Shown: piece by piece, positions 11,890-25,115 of the stretch | Layout of the letters: each line of letters opens with the position of its first letter | How positions within the stretch are numbered: position 1 is the stretch's first letter | DNA from: Cornus controversa | Taxonomy: Eukaryota; Streptophyta; Magnoliopsida; Cornales; Cornaceae | NCBI GenBank assembly: GCA_026545225.1 | Contig: CM048849.1 | Location: forward strand, 52,708,836-52,772,835 | Length of the DNA stretch: 64,000 nt | Direction: 5' to 3' | The notes under the pieces: model-generated | What the model was told of the DNA's origin: nothing | The model's input: only the letters and a program-made list of their open reading frames with translations | The model's database searches: none | Made by a program: the position numbers and the translations under genes

Positions 11890-12605
11890 TTCATTCAAGA
11901 AGTCTATAAATAGAGACAATGGAGTGAAGGAAAAAACACAAAAAAAAAAACTATCAAAGAATGCTGAAGCTCTGCTAAATTATTCACCCAACATCCAAAG
12001 CATCCCAAACTTCAAAGCATTTAAAGCTTTAAAGTAGCAAAACAACAAGCACATCAACCACGTGCTATTTTTCATCAAAATTTCAATCTAATTCAATATT
12101 AAGCTCCAAAAGTCCTTGAATTCGGATCATCAAAGAGATTGAATCAAAGAAATTTGTATTTCTTTTGTAAAGATCTAGAGAGATTTATAAATCATATTTC
12201 TTGAAATTAATAAAGCTTATTTATTTGTCCATGTGTTTTGATATTGTTTTGAGACTTGAAATTTGTGTGTACAAATCTTGGCATACCCAGTATGACCATC
12301 TCTGCCAAATTATTTACCCAACATCCAAAGCATTCCAAACTTCAAAACATCTAAAATTTTAAAGGAGAAGAACAACAAGCACATCAATCAGCCACGTGTT
12401 GTTTTTTATCAAAGTTCCAATCCAATTCAAGATTAAACTTTAGTAGCCCTTGAATTCGGATTACCAAGGAGATCGAATTAGAAGAATTTATTTTTCTTTT
12501 GTAAAGATGTACAGATATTTGTAACCTATATTTATTGAAATCATTAAAGTTGATTTATTTGCCCACGTGTTTTAATCTTAAGACTCGAAATTTGTGTATA
12601 TAGGA
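11890..12605 (+). mobile_element. Gypsy-type LTR fragments in tandem (fossil)
   Basis: The 3' part of an LTR runs from about 11890 to 12283. It has a CTATAAATAGAGA promoter motif and ends in TTGTGTGTACA, followed by TTGGCATACCCAG. That resembles the post-LTR primer-binding segment of Ty3/Gypsy elements, perhaps of the Tat lineage. A second, shorter piece of the same family lies at about 12303-12605. Another copy is at 45720-46095. No coding region remains. Confidence 0.65.
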
Positions 12606-12609
12606 ATGT

Positions 12610-12905
12610 CAATGAAAAGAAAATTTAATTTTCTTATCCTACACACAAATTTCGAGTCTGAGAATAAAATCAAAACACGTGGACAAATATATCAAATATA
12701 TTAATTTCAAGAAATATATATTACAAATCTCTATAAATCTTTACAAAAGAAAGAGAAAATTTATCTGATTCGATTTATTTGATGATCTGGATTCAAGGGT
12801 TATTGGAGTTTGATCTTGAATTGGATTAAAACTTTGGTGAAGAATGGTACGTGGATGATGTGCTTGTTATTCTTCTCCTTCAAGGTTTAAATGCTTTTGA
12901 AAAAA
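12610..12905 (-). mobile_element. Inverted copy of the same Gypsy LTR piece (fossil)
   Basis: This is the inverted counterpart of the 12303-12605 fragment: it reads TACACACAAATTTCG at its left edge and the TTTACAAAAGAAAG block further on. The two pieces form inverted arms of about 290 bp around a centre near 12605-12630. This reflects nested insertion or rearrangement. Confidence 0.65.
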
Positions 12906-13109
12906 ACAGATTTCAAATGAATTCGATGCAGGCGAACCCACGAACTTGCAATTATATTTTTAAAATGGTTCCATTGCAATTTTAAGATATATTATTAGCT
13001 AATAAAAATAATATAAAGTTTTAAATAATAAAGCAACACTTATCATGTCCTAAGTCCCAAATTAATTTTTACATCTATGATATTATAGATAAAACGAGTA
13101 AAATCAATT

Positions 13110-13147
<38 letters not shown>

Positions 13148-14524
13148 TTATTATTTTATTGTTATATATCTCCCGTATTTATCTAATCTTTTGAGAATTT
13201 TCGTCTCCCTATATATCCACGTTGTGCTATATATTTTTAATCATTTCCTTTAGGTAAGGCTACGGATACTTGTCTAACAAAAAAAGTATTTTGTTTCGTC
13301 TTTTACGTAGAAAAAAAAAAAGAAAAGCTAAATAAGAAATTTGCTATTCACCAACTTCCTTTAAATATTTTTTTTAAACTGTGAAACTCTCTAACTTTAT
13401 GAATCTAAACATTCTTCAAAATAATTTTTAAATTGAAAAAAAAAAAGAAACGCAAGTCTCTGCTCAAAACTCTTTCTTCCTTTCTCTTCCTATAACACGC
13501 GCACACGTATATTTTTTACCGCAATGTCTCGTCAACCAAGCAAAGCATTTATCCTTTCCTCTCTTTAAAGTGTGTTAACTATTTAGATAAAAATTCATTT
13601 GATTAAGAATTTATTTTTTTAAAATTAATTTTAAAATAGCATAAGGTCTGTTTGGTTTGTTCTTTTTTCTTTATGGAGTAATCCTTTTGGACAGAGTGAA
13701 ATTAACATGTCCGTTAAAGAAGACGTGTCATTCCTTATCTTCTTTTCATGCGATTGTAACATTGTGTGATGTTTGAGGAATTAAAGCCTAGACTGCTAGT
13801 TTATCAAATATATCACCTAGCTGCTTTTAAATTAAGAGTCCCACCTACCTAATTATTTCAAAATTTTAGCACTGAATTTAACCATTTTAAAGGCCACAAA
13901 TCTTCAATTTTAGTACGGAATACCTTGTGATGCGAATTCAACACTGTATAAAAGTGTCGAAACACTTGTTAAAATAAATAAAAAAATTAGTTGATCTCGG
14001 TGTACCAGAAGAATTAGTCTTAAAAGACTAACCACTACAAATTTTTTCCATCTTAGCGTTTTAATTAGTAAAATTTTATTATGTTTTGTAAAATTTTAAA
14101 ATAAAGGTGGTGAAGCAATGTACCGCAAAATACGGCAAAGAAAAGTGTAATGGATAAGATTTTGATTCGTGCTAATCATCACTCTGGACAAAAGAAAATT
14201 CAAGTAAAAATTAGCATCATTCAACCATGAAATTAAAAAAAGTCGTCAACCAACATAGTTTCAGAATGCATATGATCAACATGTGCATGTACATGTACAT
14301 GTACATCTACATGAATCAAATTCAATGCAATTAGCCAAATACCATAATACATATCATCACTGTAGAAAGTCATGCATTTGGTAGAAGTCATGAATCGGTT
14401 GAAGGTTCACCATCGCTCTCCTTTAGTCTCAATCTTTCTGTCTGCTGGTCCACATTTTTTTAAAGCGGGGCTATTCAACACGTACAGTTTGTCACTTTTC
14501 GTTAAAGAAAAAAAAAATGAATAT

Positions 14525-14555
<31 letters not shown>

Positions 14556-14757
14556 TTAAAAACACGGTTGAAATTATTTTTTATTCTATTTTTTCTATTC
14601 TTTTTTCTCGCCACCTTTGCTAATCAAATAAAATCTAAATTATAAGTATTAAATACAAACCATAGAAAGGGGAACAAAAAGCCCAAACTCACTAACACAT
14701 CAATCCTGAATTACATTATACCTTCCTTTATCCCAAAAGTAAAAGTAGATTAGAGCA

Positions 14758-14803
<46 letters not shown>

Positions 14804-15142
14804 GGACTAATGTGCAAACCTTAGTGATGTCCAAATGGTCACTCTATGTGGTCCATCTAAAAAGAATATGGAGATTGTTAAAAGAACAAAAGCTATTCCG
14901 TATACTAGGGTTACTTGGTGTCTTCTCTACTCTCAAAAGTCTTCTCTGTAAATGTACTTTTGAGAGAATTGGAAAACAAAACTAGTGGTGTGGTGTGAAC
15001 ACATTGGGTTTGAGAGAGCGTTAGGTTTCGATAGTGACATCAAGATGATCCTAGTCTACCTCTGAATTGGGCCCCCTGTTCTGCCCGGCCCGGCCCAGAT
15101 TAAAGTAAAATTGTATTTGATGGTTTTTAATATTTAATTCAA
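12906..15142. other. Non-coding, microsatellite-rich
   Basis: No gene is seen. It contains an (AT)n tract at about 13112-13143, an imperfect (ACATGT)n run near 14280-14312, a (TTA)n tract at about 14530-14555 and an (AT)n tract at about 14766-14798. A lone GGTCTGTTTGGTTTGTTC at about 13646 resembles the end of the MITE at 8522. Confidence 0.5.
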
Positions 15143-15398
15143 TGTTTTATATTGCCACTAGATATGAAAAATGATGTTACACTACGAAAATAATGTTAGA
15201 AATTTAAAGATAAAAGATAATGTTAAATGCTAAAGTAATCTTGTTGGGGACATGTTTAAAATTTTACATATGTTTTATATTGCCACTAGATATGAAAAAT
15301 GATGTTACACTACGAAAATAATGTTAGAAATTTAAAGATAAAAGATAATGTTAAATGCTAAAGTAGTCTTGTTGGGGACATGTTTAAAATTTTACATA
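15143..15398. repeat. 128-bp tandem duplication, nearly identical
   Basis: Two head-to-tail copies, 15143-15270 and 15271-15398, both begin TGTTTTATATTGCCACTAG. By eye they differ at a single site (AAAGTAATC against AAAGTAGTC), so the event is very recent. No coding content. Confidence 0.95.
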
Positions 15399-15616
15399 TT
15401 TCATATTAAAGATGATGATATGCTACTTGGGTTAAAAAATAAAGTCTTTGTGATCTATATTTAATTATGCCAACTTGATCTTTTGTTGTCACATAAAAAT
15501 GTCTCTTAGCTACCATAAAATAATAGTTTGAGTGATATTTTCTTGTTACAAATACCATAAAAGGAAAACCAATAAAAAAAATAATCATAAACTGGTATTA
15601 GTGGCATGTACTTTAT

Positions 15617-15662
<46 letters not shown>

Positions 15663-17515
15663 AAATTCTCATATTCCACAAGTGATGAAGATCATATTCA
15701 CTGTGGAGGTGTATGATTGAATTAGAATATCGGTATTTAAATTTTTGACAGAGTTAGATCAAAATTTCAAACTCATGACTGTGTTTAGATTCAAAAAAAA
15801 TCCAAAATGACAAGCAGAAGAGTTAAATTAAGTGACCCCATTAACTAAAATCCGGCACTTAAAAAGATGGTTCATGACAAGGTCGACCAAACACGTTTTC
15901 TCCAAGATGTCTTCCGTTTCATTTTTTAATTATTTTTTAAAAGGATAATATAACTCTTGGATTTGATTAAAAAACAATCTATAAATAAATTAAACAATGC
16001 TAAAGGTGGAGAGAGTGGTTCTCTCACTGGATGCAAAGTGAGAGGCGCCGTTCCATTTATTGCATTCTGTATACCTCCTCTCCCCTCTCTCTCACACATG
16101 CACAAGCGCACACACACACATTTATATATATATATATATTAGTGTATGCCCGTGCAGCACTGTCATGCACATGACCGTTATATAGGATTTATTTTGTTAA
16201 GAGAGATAGATAAATACATTTTAACTTACAAAATTAATTTTTTAACCATTTCTGACTATTAAGTTGACTTTTTTTTTATCTTATTCAGGGTTGTTGATTT
16301 TTGACTTTCTAGTAGATAAATAACACCCCCCTTAATTCATCCCAGAGGAAGGAAAAATAAAATAAAAATATAAGCAAAATCAAAGTTATTTAAATTTTCA
16401 TTTCATTTCGTATTTTGGGATAGAATTTCTATTATGAAGCTGCTTCTTAATTTTTATATTGTACTGTGATGATTAAACTTGTTAATATAAGAAAAATGAC
16501 ACCATAGCGTACACTGGGATGCACAATTGCACATGCGATTTAGCCAATAAATTCCTGTGTGTGAAAACATTATACATAACAACAGTATCAAAATCTTTTT
16601 CTTATACATTAATTGAGCTTTTTTATTTATATCTATATCTATATATTCTTTTTATATGTTGTAATCACCCATTATGGTTTAACACTTTTAACATGATTTA
16701 TAATATTGTAAACACTAGTAGTACTTTTGATTTTTTTTCACATATATTATATCATGGCATGATCTATATATATGAGTTTTTTTCATTTACTTTTAACCTT
16801 TCATGATTTATTGGATAAGATTCCAATGATTGTGCCACCATTTCACTGGGCGGCCCACAAATGGTGGGTCTGGAAAAGGAAACTCCATTGGAACAGAATC
16901 TGAGCTCATCAACCATTCCCATCCATCCTGATCCAACCAATGAATAATGAAAAGGTCTAACCCAACTGTAATCACTGTTATAGCTACAATGCTATTGGAA
17001 TCATCTAATCATCTATCGATCTCTAAGAGAACACAATGCTTAAAGACATGCCCACTTGTTCTTTCAAGCTAGAAGTGCATTATTCTGTGGCTAAAAGCAA
17101 TGTGGGGACAATTATTTTATCAACCTCAAAGTGACTTTGATCATTAATTAAAATGAATTATTCAAAAAAACAGTTCTGATTCTTGGGAAATTAATAATGT
17201 GCCTGTGGTCCATCAACTTCACTGGTCTTCCTTGATTCTTAGTAAAATTGGATTAAAAACTTCAGAAGCATATATGCGCGCGCACGCATATATATATATA
17301 TATATATACACGTATGTGACTCTAGTTACATCCTATAATAATAGTATTACTTTGGTTCAATAATCCATTGCCTATAGCCGCACTATTGTTTTTCGCTTTT
17401 TTGATATTAGCACAGTGTAAAGCAGAAAATGCGGGTTCATTTTGTTGACATAAGCAATACATCAATGCCGACACATGAAGGGAACAACTCACAAAGCTGA
17501 AACATATATATAACC

Positions 17516-17555
<40 letters not shown>

Positions 17556-17880
17556 AATGAAACCATGGGCAATATGGTCAGGCAGATTATTTGAATGGTG
17601 GTGTGTGTATATATATACACACACACACACTATATATATACATGATCACATCACAATCACCTTCAATCATATTAAAAAAAAAAAAAAATTAATAATGCAT
17701 TTGCTAAAACACTGAACAGTACAAGTGGGATCTTTCTCAGAATCTCAATACCAATCTCTCCCCCTCAGATAACTCTCTTGATGTCAAAGAAAAACAAACC
17801 CTCACAAATTCTCTCTCTCTCTCTCTAGACATCCACGTACTTAGCCACATTACAAAACTAAAGTTTCAATGAAGCTTAAA
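15399..17880. other. Non-coding
   Basis: No gene is seen. (AT)n tracts lie at about 15621-15650, 17288-17308 and 17519-17553. A short CT run lies near 17812-17826. Short open frames here are low complexity. Confidence 0.45.
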
Positions 17881-18131
17881 ACATGACAACATGATCGAAC
17901 TGATCAACCAACTGTGGCCTGTTTATTGGCGGTGTTTGGAGGCCGATCGAGATCCTACCAGAACTGTTCAGAGTAATCAACCAGATTTTCAAAAGCGTTC
18001 ACACAACTTTTGGCATATTATTTTTTGCCCTCTATGTTTATATACAATCAGTTTTGTAATCCTAATGGATAATCATATTTGATGGAAAATGAATGAAAGG
18101 AAGAAGAAGAAGAAGAATAACTAAAACCCGT

Positions 18132-18620
18132 TTATGCATCGGATGGTGTCTCGGAGATGCTTTCTAAATGAGGCCGCCACACACCGACGCGTCCTCGCCT
18201 TCGATCTCTCTGCGTGGACAGCTTCTCTGATAAGATTTCACTCAAATACCTATCTGAAATGAGAAGGTTTGTCACAGAAAGGTTGTTGTTTTCAGTTGAT
18301 GATTCTCTTTTCTTCCTTCTGGTTGATGACTTGGAACTACGAGTCTTTTCGGGCGTGGAAGGCACCGGCATGAGGAAATAAATCTTCCCACGTTGAAGTT
18401 CTGCGTCCGGCGGCACAATCACGATCTTCGGACAAACACCTTCATCGGACGGCGATGAAGGCTTCTTCAAGACATGCTTTGGATGGGCTTTCATGATTTC
18501 TGCAGCTCGGATTGTTCTACTGATCTCTTCCACACGGCCATTTGCGTGAACTATCCGAATCACATCAAGTGCTCCACATGGAAGAATGCAAGATATGCAA
18601 CACTTGATGGTGTTCTTCAT
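18132..18620 (-). CDS. PADRE (DUF4228) domain protein
   Basis: A 162-residue, single-exon plant protein of the PADRE/DUF4228 family. These are small proteins often induced by pathogens and abiotic stress; their biochemical role is unknown. The family pattern is clear: a Cys-rich N-terminus with C7, C8, C11 and C15, then PCGALDVIRIVHANGRVEEI (about 14-33). The AAEIMKAHPKHVLKKP segment (about 39-54) and IVIVPPDAELQRGKIYFLMP (about 66-85) follow. A basic linker and a C-terminal part with SVTNLLISDRYLSEILSEK come next. Many relatives start MGN, a myristoylation signal; here residue 2 is Lys, so N-myristoylation is not expected, though the cysteines could still be acylated. The ATG sits in a good GCCATG context after a CT-rich leader. 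I am confident of the family, not of the role. Confidence 0.92.
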   Translation of the reverse strand: MKNTIKCCISCILPCGALDVIRIVHANGRVEEISRTIRAAEIMKAHPKHVLKKPSSPSDEGVCPKIVIVPPDAELQRGKIYFLMPVPSTPEKTRSSKSSTRRKKRESSTENNNLSVTNLLISDRYLSEILSEKLSTQRDRRRGRVGVWRPHLESISETPSDA

Positions 18621-18639
18621 GGCTAGCTCCTTCTCTCTC

Positions 18640-18800
18640 TATAACATTAATAGAGAGAAGAAGAAGAAGAAGAAGAGCTGGAGGAGGAGAGAAGGAAGGG
18701 AGAGAGAGGAGAAATATAAAAGAGGAAAATGAAAAGAGTACGAGAAAGAGAAGTCATTTTTTTTCTTTTGCCTATGTATATGAGAGAGAGAGAGAGAGAA
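18640..18800 (-). promoter_or_regulatory. CT-rich leader of the PADRE gene
   Basis: GAA and GAGA runs on the plus strand (18657-18675 and 18782-18800) make the minus-strand leader pyrimidine-rich, as in many plant 5' untranslated regions. Confidence 0.5.
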
Positions 18801-18843
18801 GTGTCAATCACATTCAGCACCTACAAGTTTTTGTAACAAATGA

Positions 18844-18853
18844 TATTTTTATA
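18844..18853 (-). promoter_or_regulatory. Candidate TATA box of the PADRE gene
   Basis: The minus strand reads TATAAAAATA about 225 bp upstream of the ATG. The distance fits a leader of roughly 190 bases. In such AT-rich DNA this could be chance. Confidence 0.3.
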
Positions 18854-18859
18854 ATTACG

Positions 18860-20101
18860 GGTTTGTGGAATTACTTTTATTGTGCTTTTGAATATATGTG
18901 AAGTTTCTGATCACTTGCTTAGGATGAAATCTATGGGATGAATAATTATTGCACCTGCTCTGTACTTTGCCTTTTGGATCCATCATTCAGGGACCCCCAT
19001 CCCCTTACCCTTCACCAAGTTCAATAATTTGGGTTGGCCATCAAAGGTTGGGGTCTCATGAGTGATACATATGAGTCCCTGATTGGGATTGCCACATAGG
19101 CTACAATTAATGCAATACTATTGAGAGGAGGTGCTCTAGGACAAGTGTTTCAATTAGAATGCAACACTTGTCAAATGCCTCTGAATTGGCTCTGTTAGAG
19201 TAGGTAAGGGAGCAATCACTCTATTGAGTATTTGAGTGTGAGAAAGAGAGATAGGGAGAGAGAATTTTTTTTTTCTTTTTTTTTTTTGGGAAAAAATGAG
19301 TGTGGGGTGGGGAAATATATGGAGCATATACAGAGAGATCTACTTTTTTGAGAGGGGTGTGTGATCTTTCAATATCCCCAAGCAAGATCATGTGGGTTGT
19401 GATTTCATTGGAAAGTGAGGTGGGTTAGACTAGTTTTACTTTATCTTCAGTGGATTTAGGTTTGTGAAGCGATTTGACTTGGGCAAAGGTTGGTTGTCCT
19501 ATATGTGTTTGTATATATTATATATATTTATAGTATATTTTACAAAATACATTCTATATATATATATATATATAAGCCAAACGTGTATTAAGAAAAAGTG
19601 GCAAGTACAATTCGGAAATTACAAAAAAGAGTTAAAGAGACATATTCCTAACTGTTTAAAATGTTACATTGAATTTGACCAGTTAATCAGAAAAATTGCA
19701 GTGTGAGTTGTGTTCAAAACAAAGGGAATGTTAAGTCTCGCATTTACAGGAAGAAAATTCAAAAGAAAGATGATGACACCAGGAAAATGGCTAACTGAGA
19801 TCTACCTAAAGAATTTGTTATGTGACTGATTTGATGCCTGATGCTTTGTCGTTTGGACAGTTGGTTTTTGTGGGGCATGACTTAATTTGGTAAAAGAAAA
19901 TAACTCAATTAGATGAAACTGTAGAACTTGTTTGATTTTGCCTCTTATTGCTAATGTCCTATCTAATATGTGGCCCACACTTTAATGGTTCAGATATAGA
20001 TGTTAGTGGGCAACATGTGAAGTGTGGAAGGGAGGGGTCCATGCATGTAGGCTGGGAGGACATCAAATCTATAGGATTAATTAGATAGATGTATATATAT
20101 G

Positions 20102-20134
<33 letters not shown>

Positions 20135-20860
20135 TTACCATTTAACTTTTGGTTGATTAAGAGGTTAAACTGAGATTGGGCTCTCTGGACCTTCTGATTG
20201 CCTTCAATTATTGAGCATTTGGGTTGTTTGAATGTGGGGTCTGTGCTGCATTTTGTAATCATCTCCAAGAAGAAGTAACAAAAAGAAAGGGTAAGAGTTA
20301 CCTGATGACCATATATATATATATATATATATCAGAATATATATTCTCTTTTTTGTAAGAACTATATATTCTGTAACTATAGTTACTTAACCAGAACATT
20401 CTCATGTCTTTACCCGTTTGCACTCTCTGCACATATATACATAATAAATATGCGCTCACATACAGACTGAGACGTAAGGTCAATTTATAAGCAATTAATT
20501 TTTTGTTTTTTTATAACAGAGGGTGTCTCCACTTGATCACTTCGGATATATTCAGAGGCTGTAATATATCAATCACTCTTTAACTGTTTCTAACACTTCC
20601 AAAAATTGATCCAACACGAGATGTGATGCCCCAGAGGTGTACTACCAATTCTCAACTAACCAGTGAGATGTTTATTATAAGCATTTACTAGTATTCATTA
20701 TATAGTATGACGTAGGTGCCCCATATCTCCCTTAAATGGCATATAGATCGCCTAAAAAGTGATCCTTTTTGGTACCATTAAAGTAACACCAAATTGATGT
20801 TACATGACACTGCATTTCAAACGGAACGAGGCACATACGTTTCATATATAGGTGTTCATC
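18860..20860. other. Non-coding upstream DNA of the PADRE gene
   Basis: No gene is seen. It has (AT)n tracts at about 19555-19574 and 20309-20332 and a compound (TA)n(TG)n tract at about 20091-20134. Confidence 0.45.
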
Positions 20861-21574
20861 GTATAGCTAGGATATATAACCTTTTTAATATGTAATTGAC
20901 GTCGGATAGAATAGTAATTATTCTGTAGGCTAAGGGTAACAGAAAATAAACAGAAAGAAAGCACGAGAATTGCCCAAAAACTCAGAAAAAAGTCTCTGGT
21001 ATTCAATATTATTATTCAATATTATTATTCAAAATCAAAAAGTCCCTTCGAATCAACCCACAAGCCGGATTATATAGCTGAAATTCGTCAACATTACCAA
21101 AAATAGTAAAAACTTAATATTCTTGCCAAAATAAAATACGAAATAAAAGAAGGAAGTTGCCAGAATTCTGGCCCAAATCAAGCCCAGAATCTCTTCCTAA
21201 TCAACAAAATAAATATTACCAAAAAAAGAAAGAAATAACTAAAATTAGGGATTCGGAGGGGAAAACAGTGGATTTTGGCCTCGAAAAAATACTCACCCAG
21301 CTTTAGCTGGGTGCCCACGACGTGCGCGCCGAACCAAGCTTTCCGAATTGTGGTCATAAAGGCGATTCTGACACCCGTAGCCAAAGTTATGGCCAAAATA
21401 CTGAAGCGCATCCAAAAGTACCCTAATTAGTGACAAGGTCACGATTTCCTGCCATCTTTACGCTGATCTGCCAACTCAAGATATTTCAGTGTCATCAACG
21501 TGTCGTCTGACAGCTCAGTATCATCTGACTCGGATGCTCCTGCATCAGTCACCTCGGGCATGTATATATATCTA
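20860..21574. other. Repeat-like island before the Helitron
   Basis: A stretch of higher GC and more complex sequence runs directly into the Helitron end at 21575. It has the feel of an LTR-retrotransposon remnant (structured text such as CCCAGCTTTAGCTGGG), but I found no partner copy, primer site or coding domain. Left unassigned. Confidence 0.25.
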
Positions 21575-22149
21575 CTAGTTTAAAGCACACGTGGGATGTA
21601 TATTTATAAAAAATAAATTAAAATTTCATTATAACATTCAAAATATTGAAAACTATTATAACATATCCAAACACATTAATTAAAATATCCAAAATTATTT
21701 TTATTATGTAACTTTGGTAATATAAACTCACTTGTTGAAAAAAATATATAAAACTATAAGTTCACTATTATTCACACGGAATGAGTCAAGTATAAACTAT
21801 AAGAAATCAAAATGCATAATTCTAACCATTCTTAAACAATCTATTACTATTCTTTTGAAAATTCTCACCACTTTATCATTTTTATATTTCTGAATTCTTC
21901 TTCAAATAAATTATTCTCAAGTGAAACTTCTTTGATAGTTGTCACCATAAAACTATTTTTGACTACGTCATTTTTACATACTGTTGTCTATCTTGATCAT
22001 AAAAAGAAATAATTTTTCTTTACGGCTTGTCACTTCGTCGTAAAATTATTTCAACTCCTCGTCCTACAAAAACAACAAATTTATTTTAGTAATATTGATA
22101 CATTTCAAATGAATTATTTTATCCATAAATTTTATGAGTGAGGAAAAAA

Positions 22150-23440
22150 GTATTATCTAACTTTTTAACTGTATTAGCTCATCTAGTAAACAATTTATTA
22201 ATGATTGAGAATTATTAAATATTGTTAGATATGCATTATTTGTTATATCTTTGAATCGAAATTGAATCATAAATTTGAATAAATGAGTATATTTCATTGA
22301 TACATAATAATAAAGAATGACATATTTGTCATATTGTAATTTTTTTTTAAAAAAAATAGAATGTTTGAAGATATAATAATACATTTGAAAGAATTTAATA
22401 TCTTTTGTTTTGCAATTACTACAACTGAGTCCATCCTTTCATACTTCAATTTTCTTCTTACATTACTTACATGCATTATAACATGGTTCGGATGCATTTT
22501 TAATCTCTATAATTCTTGGTTCAAAAAGTAATGTGTGTTTTACAAGTTGAGTGACAAAATATGTTTTTTTAACAGAAATTAATTATAATCATGTGATATA
22601 ATAAAGAAAAATTAAATGAATATATAAAATAATAATAATAATTTAATACCTTGAATGTCATTGTAGATTTTTCAATTATGTCTTCAAGTGAAAGTTTTTC
22701 AGCCTATTCAAATAATTGATATTTTGAACTTGAAATGAGAGCATTTATGTCTTTGTCACTTATGTTTTCTTCAAACCTATCAAATCATAATAAATTATTG
22801 AAACAATATGTTGTTGATCTGTACAAATACACTTCTGTTTGATTTTTTAACTATTGATAGTGGATTAGCTTCCACCAATCATGTCCTACCAGTCATGATA
22901 TTCTTTAAGTAAAATAAATAATTAAAACCTAATATAAGTAAGAAGAAATAAATAACTAACCAATATCGTAATGCTTAGACTTTTTCAATTTTCATATTAA
23001 TTTGTAATGTAAATCCCGGTTGTGTTTGAAGACCCAAACCTGAAATATAATATTATTTTTTATTTTATGTTCATTTATATATAATAAAAAATATAAAGTG
23101 AATAATCTCAATGTTGTGTGATAAGTTACATTTGAATGTGTTGATTGACAAATGTGTAACTGTGATAATAGGTCTTTCGTTTAGCCTCATTATCAAATTT
23201 CCTTCATTCTCAGCAAGATCTTCCCACAATGTCAAAGTAATTGTTCTTGAACTGTTACAAAAAATAATTAGTTCAATAATTTATAATGGTAATTATGAGC
23301 ATTTATGTAGTGTTGTAATAATGCACCTCATATCCATTATAACAATGTCTCGTAATTTGGATGTCCTTCTATTGTTTTTCTTAGCTATGTTGAATGTAGA
23401 AGATGCTTCAATAACGATTCTCAAAACAAGTAAAAATTAA
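22150..23440 (-). pseudogene. Helitron-borne RPA70-like gene, decayed
   Basis: Successive minus-strand exon-like blocks resemble the large subunit of replication protein A, a single-strand DNA-binding protein that plant Helitrons often carry. (1) About 23310-23430: KKNNRRTSKLRDIVIMD. (2) About 23120-23262: RTITLTLWEDLAENEGN and PIITVTHLSINTFK, the DBD-B fold. (3) About 22640-22780: KDINALISSSKYQ, ending at a GTATT-type donor. (4) About 22390-22520: SEPCYNACK and KDGLSCSNCKTKD, the C4 zinc finger of DBD-C. (5) About 22157-22310: FRFKDITNNAYLTIFNNSQS. In-frame stops occur in blocks 3 and 4 (for example CK-stop-CKKK), and no continuous start-to-stop gene is present. The family assignment is strong, the function lost. 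Confidence 0.75.
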
Positions 23441-23969
23441 ACTTATAGATTTATATATAAGAGAACGTATATATAAAGAGAGTAAAGAGTTAAAAGAAAA
23501 CAAACCTATAGTTTTTTTTTCATCAATGTACTTGTTCAAGTCCTTGAAGTCCACAAAATTATATTTTATTTTTTTCAAACTTACAAGCTCTAATTAAAAC
23601 AACAAAATAAACCATGTAAATTGAAGAACAACAGATACAAAAGCTGCTGAAGATATTCTCAAAGCTCAACCAAACTTACTGAAATAAAGTTCCTAATCTT
23701 AAACTTTTAGGGAGACTAAAGAAATTGGATCACATTAATCACCTTCTAATAATAACAGATACAAAAGCTGCTAAAGATATTCTCAAAGCTCAATCAAACT
23801 TGCTGAAGAAATTGGATCACATTAACTTCAAATGCTTGATAACAATGAATTAAATGACATAGCTCTCATTAGACCAACTATACATCAACTGAACATAATT
23901 CTTGGCAAAAAACTTTCAGACCAGAAATAACATTAAGACAGTGAAGACAGTCTGAGATATAAATTTGTA

Positions 23970-25115
23970 ATTGGCATATTTCGATGATCAAAACTTGAAT
24001 GATTGAGTTGTAATTTTTGTATTATTTTATGTAACCGATCATCGACAACTTCGAGCTGACACTCAAGTGCATGGATGCAGATAAATCAGTTAGAACACCA
24101 TATAGTACAGGTAAGTATGGTGAGAACACTCTGCACTTTTATTTCTGAGCCTATTTTAAAAAACTAGGATTTTTCAAAGTAGGACCGGTCCCCAATATTA
24201 AGGACCGCTCCAACTTGTCTCGACAGTTTGGTTTATGCAAGTTTTACAAAAAAGTCCCACCGGTCCTGATTATTTGGCACCAGTCCCACTTAGCCTGTTC
24301 CAAATAGGAAACAACTTTTGACGAAAAATCTGATTCCTATTAGGTTTGAAACTTCTAGGAGTTCTATTTTGGTATTCAACTTCTTTTCCAAGTATAATTA
24401 TAACTTCCTTGTCTATATATATGTATTCATATTTTCTCTACAAAAGAAGTAAGTAATATATGCCTGAAACATATTTTTAAAGAGAGAAAGTATATACAAT
24501 ATAATTAGGGCTATATATATTTTTAAGAACACACATCTATACTTTATGAGTGATTTTTAGGATGGTGTTCTACATCTGATTAGCTGCTCAGAGACTGCAT
24601 CAAATCTATTTGCTGATCAGAACATTGGATTAATGGTTATTCGCTTGCTTGCTGACTGAGGAAGAAAGGTGACCAAATCGCACATCGAAGGGAACGAAAT
24701 ACTTGCTGAGTATTTTTGTTCTTCCAGTAACCTTTCTGTAAGGATCGTGACGTTAGTTGGAAGTCTGCAGTAGTTGGATGTGTTGTCGCAATCGTAAGCC
24801 TGAAGTGTTCCGCGTCAGATTCTTGAGAGAGTGAAGAAGGGTGTGAGACTGAGACAGAGTTTGTTGTACTTTCTTCATCATAGTGGATTGGTTTCCTGAG
24901 ACTTGTCGCCTCCCTCCATGATTTTTCCCATCTTGGGTTTCCACGTATATCCGGTGCATTCTTTTCTTTATTTGCATTTTATTTATTTAGTTGCTTTAAT
25001 TATTTGATTAATTGGATTTAAAATTGAATTATTTAAAAATTAAGCAAACAAGCAAGTGATCCTATTCACCCCCCTTTAGGTTCTAAAATATTTTTCGCAA
25101 CTGCTTTTGCACCGC
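23970..25115 (+). mobile_element. LTR-like fossil, probably Copia SIRE/Maximus type
   Basis: The segment begins near TTGGCATATTTCGATGATC and ends near GATCCTATTCACCCCCCTTTAGG, text typical of one LTR class of large plant Copia elements. No interior or second LTR is seen, so it looks like a solo LTR or a fragment inside the Helitron. It is old and without coding capacity. The lineage is tentative. Confidence 0.45.
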
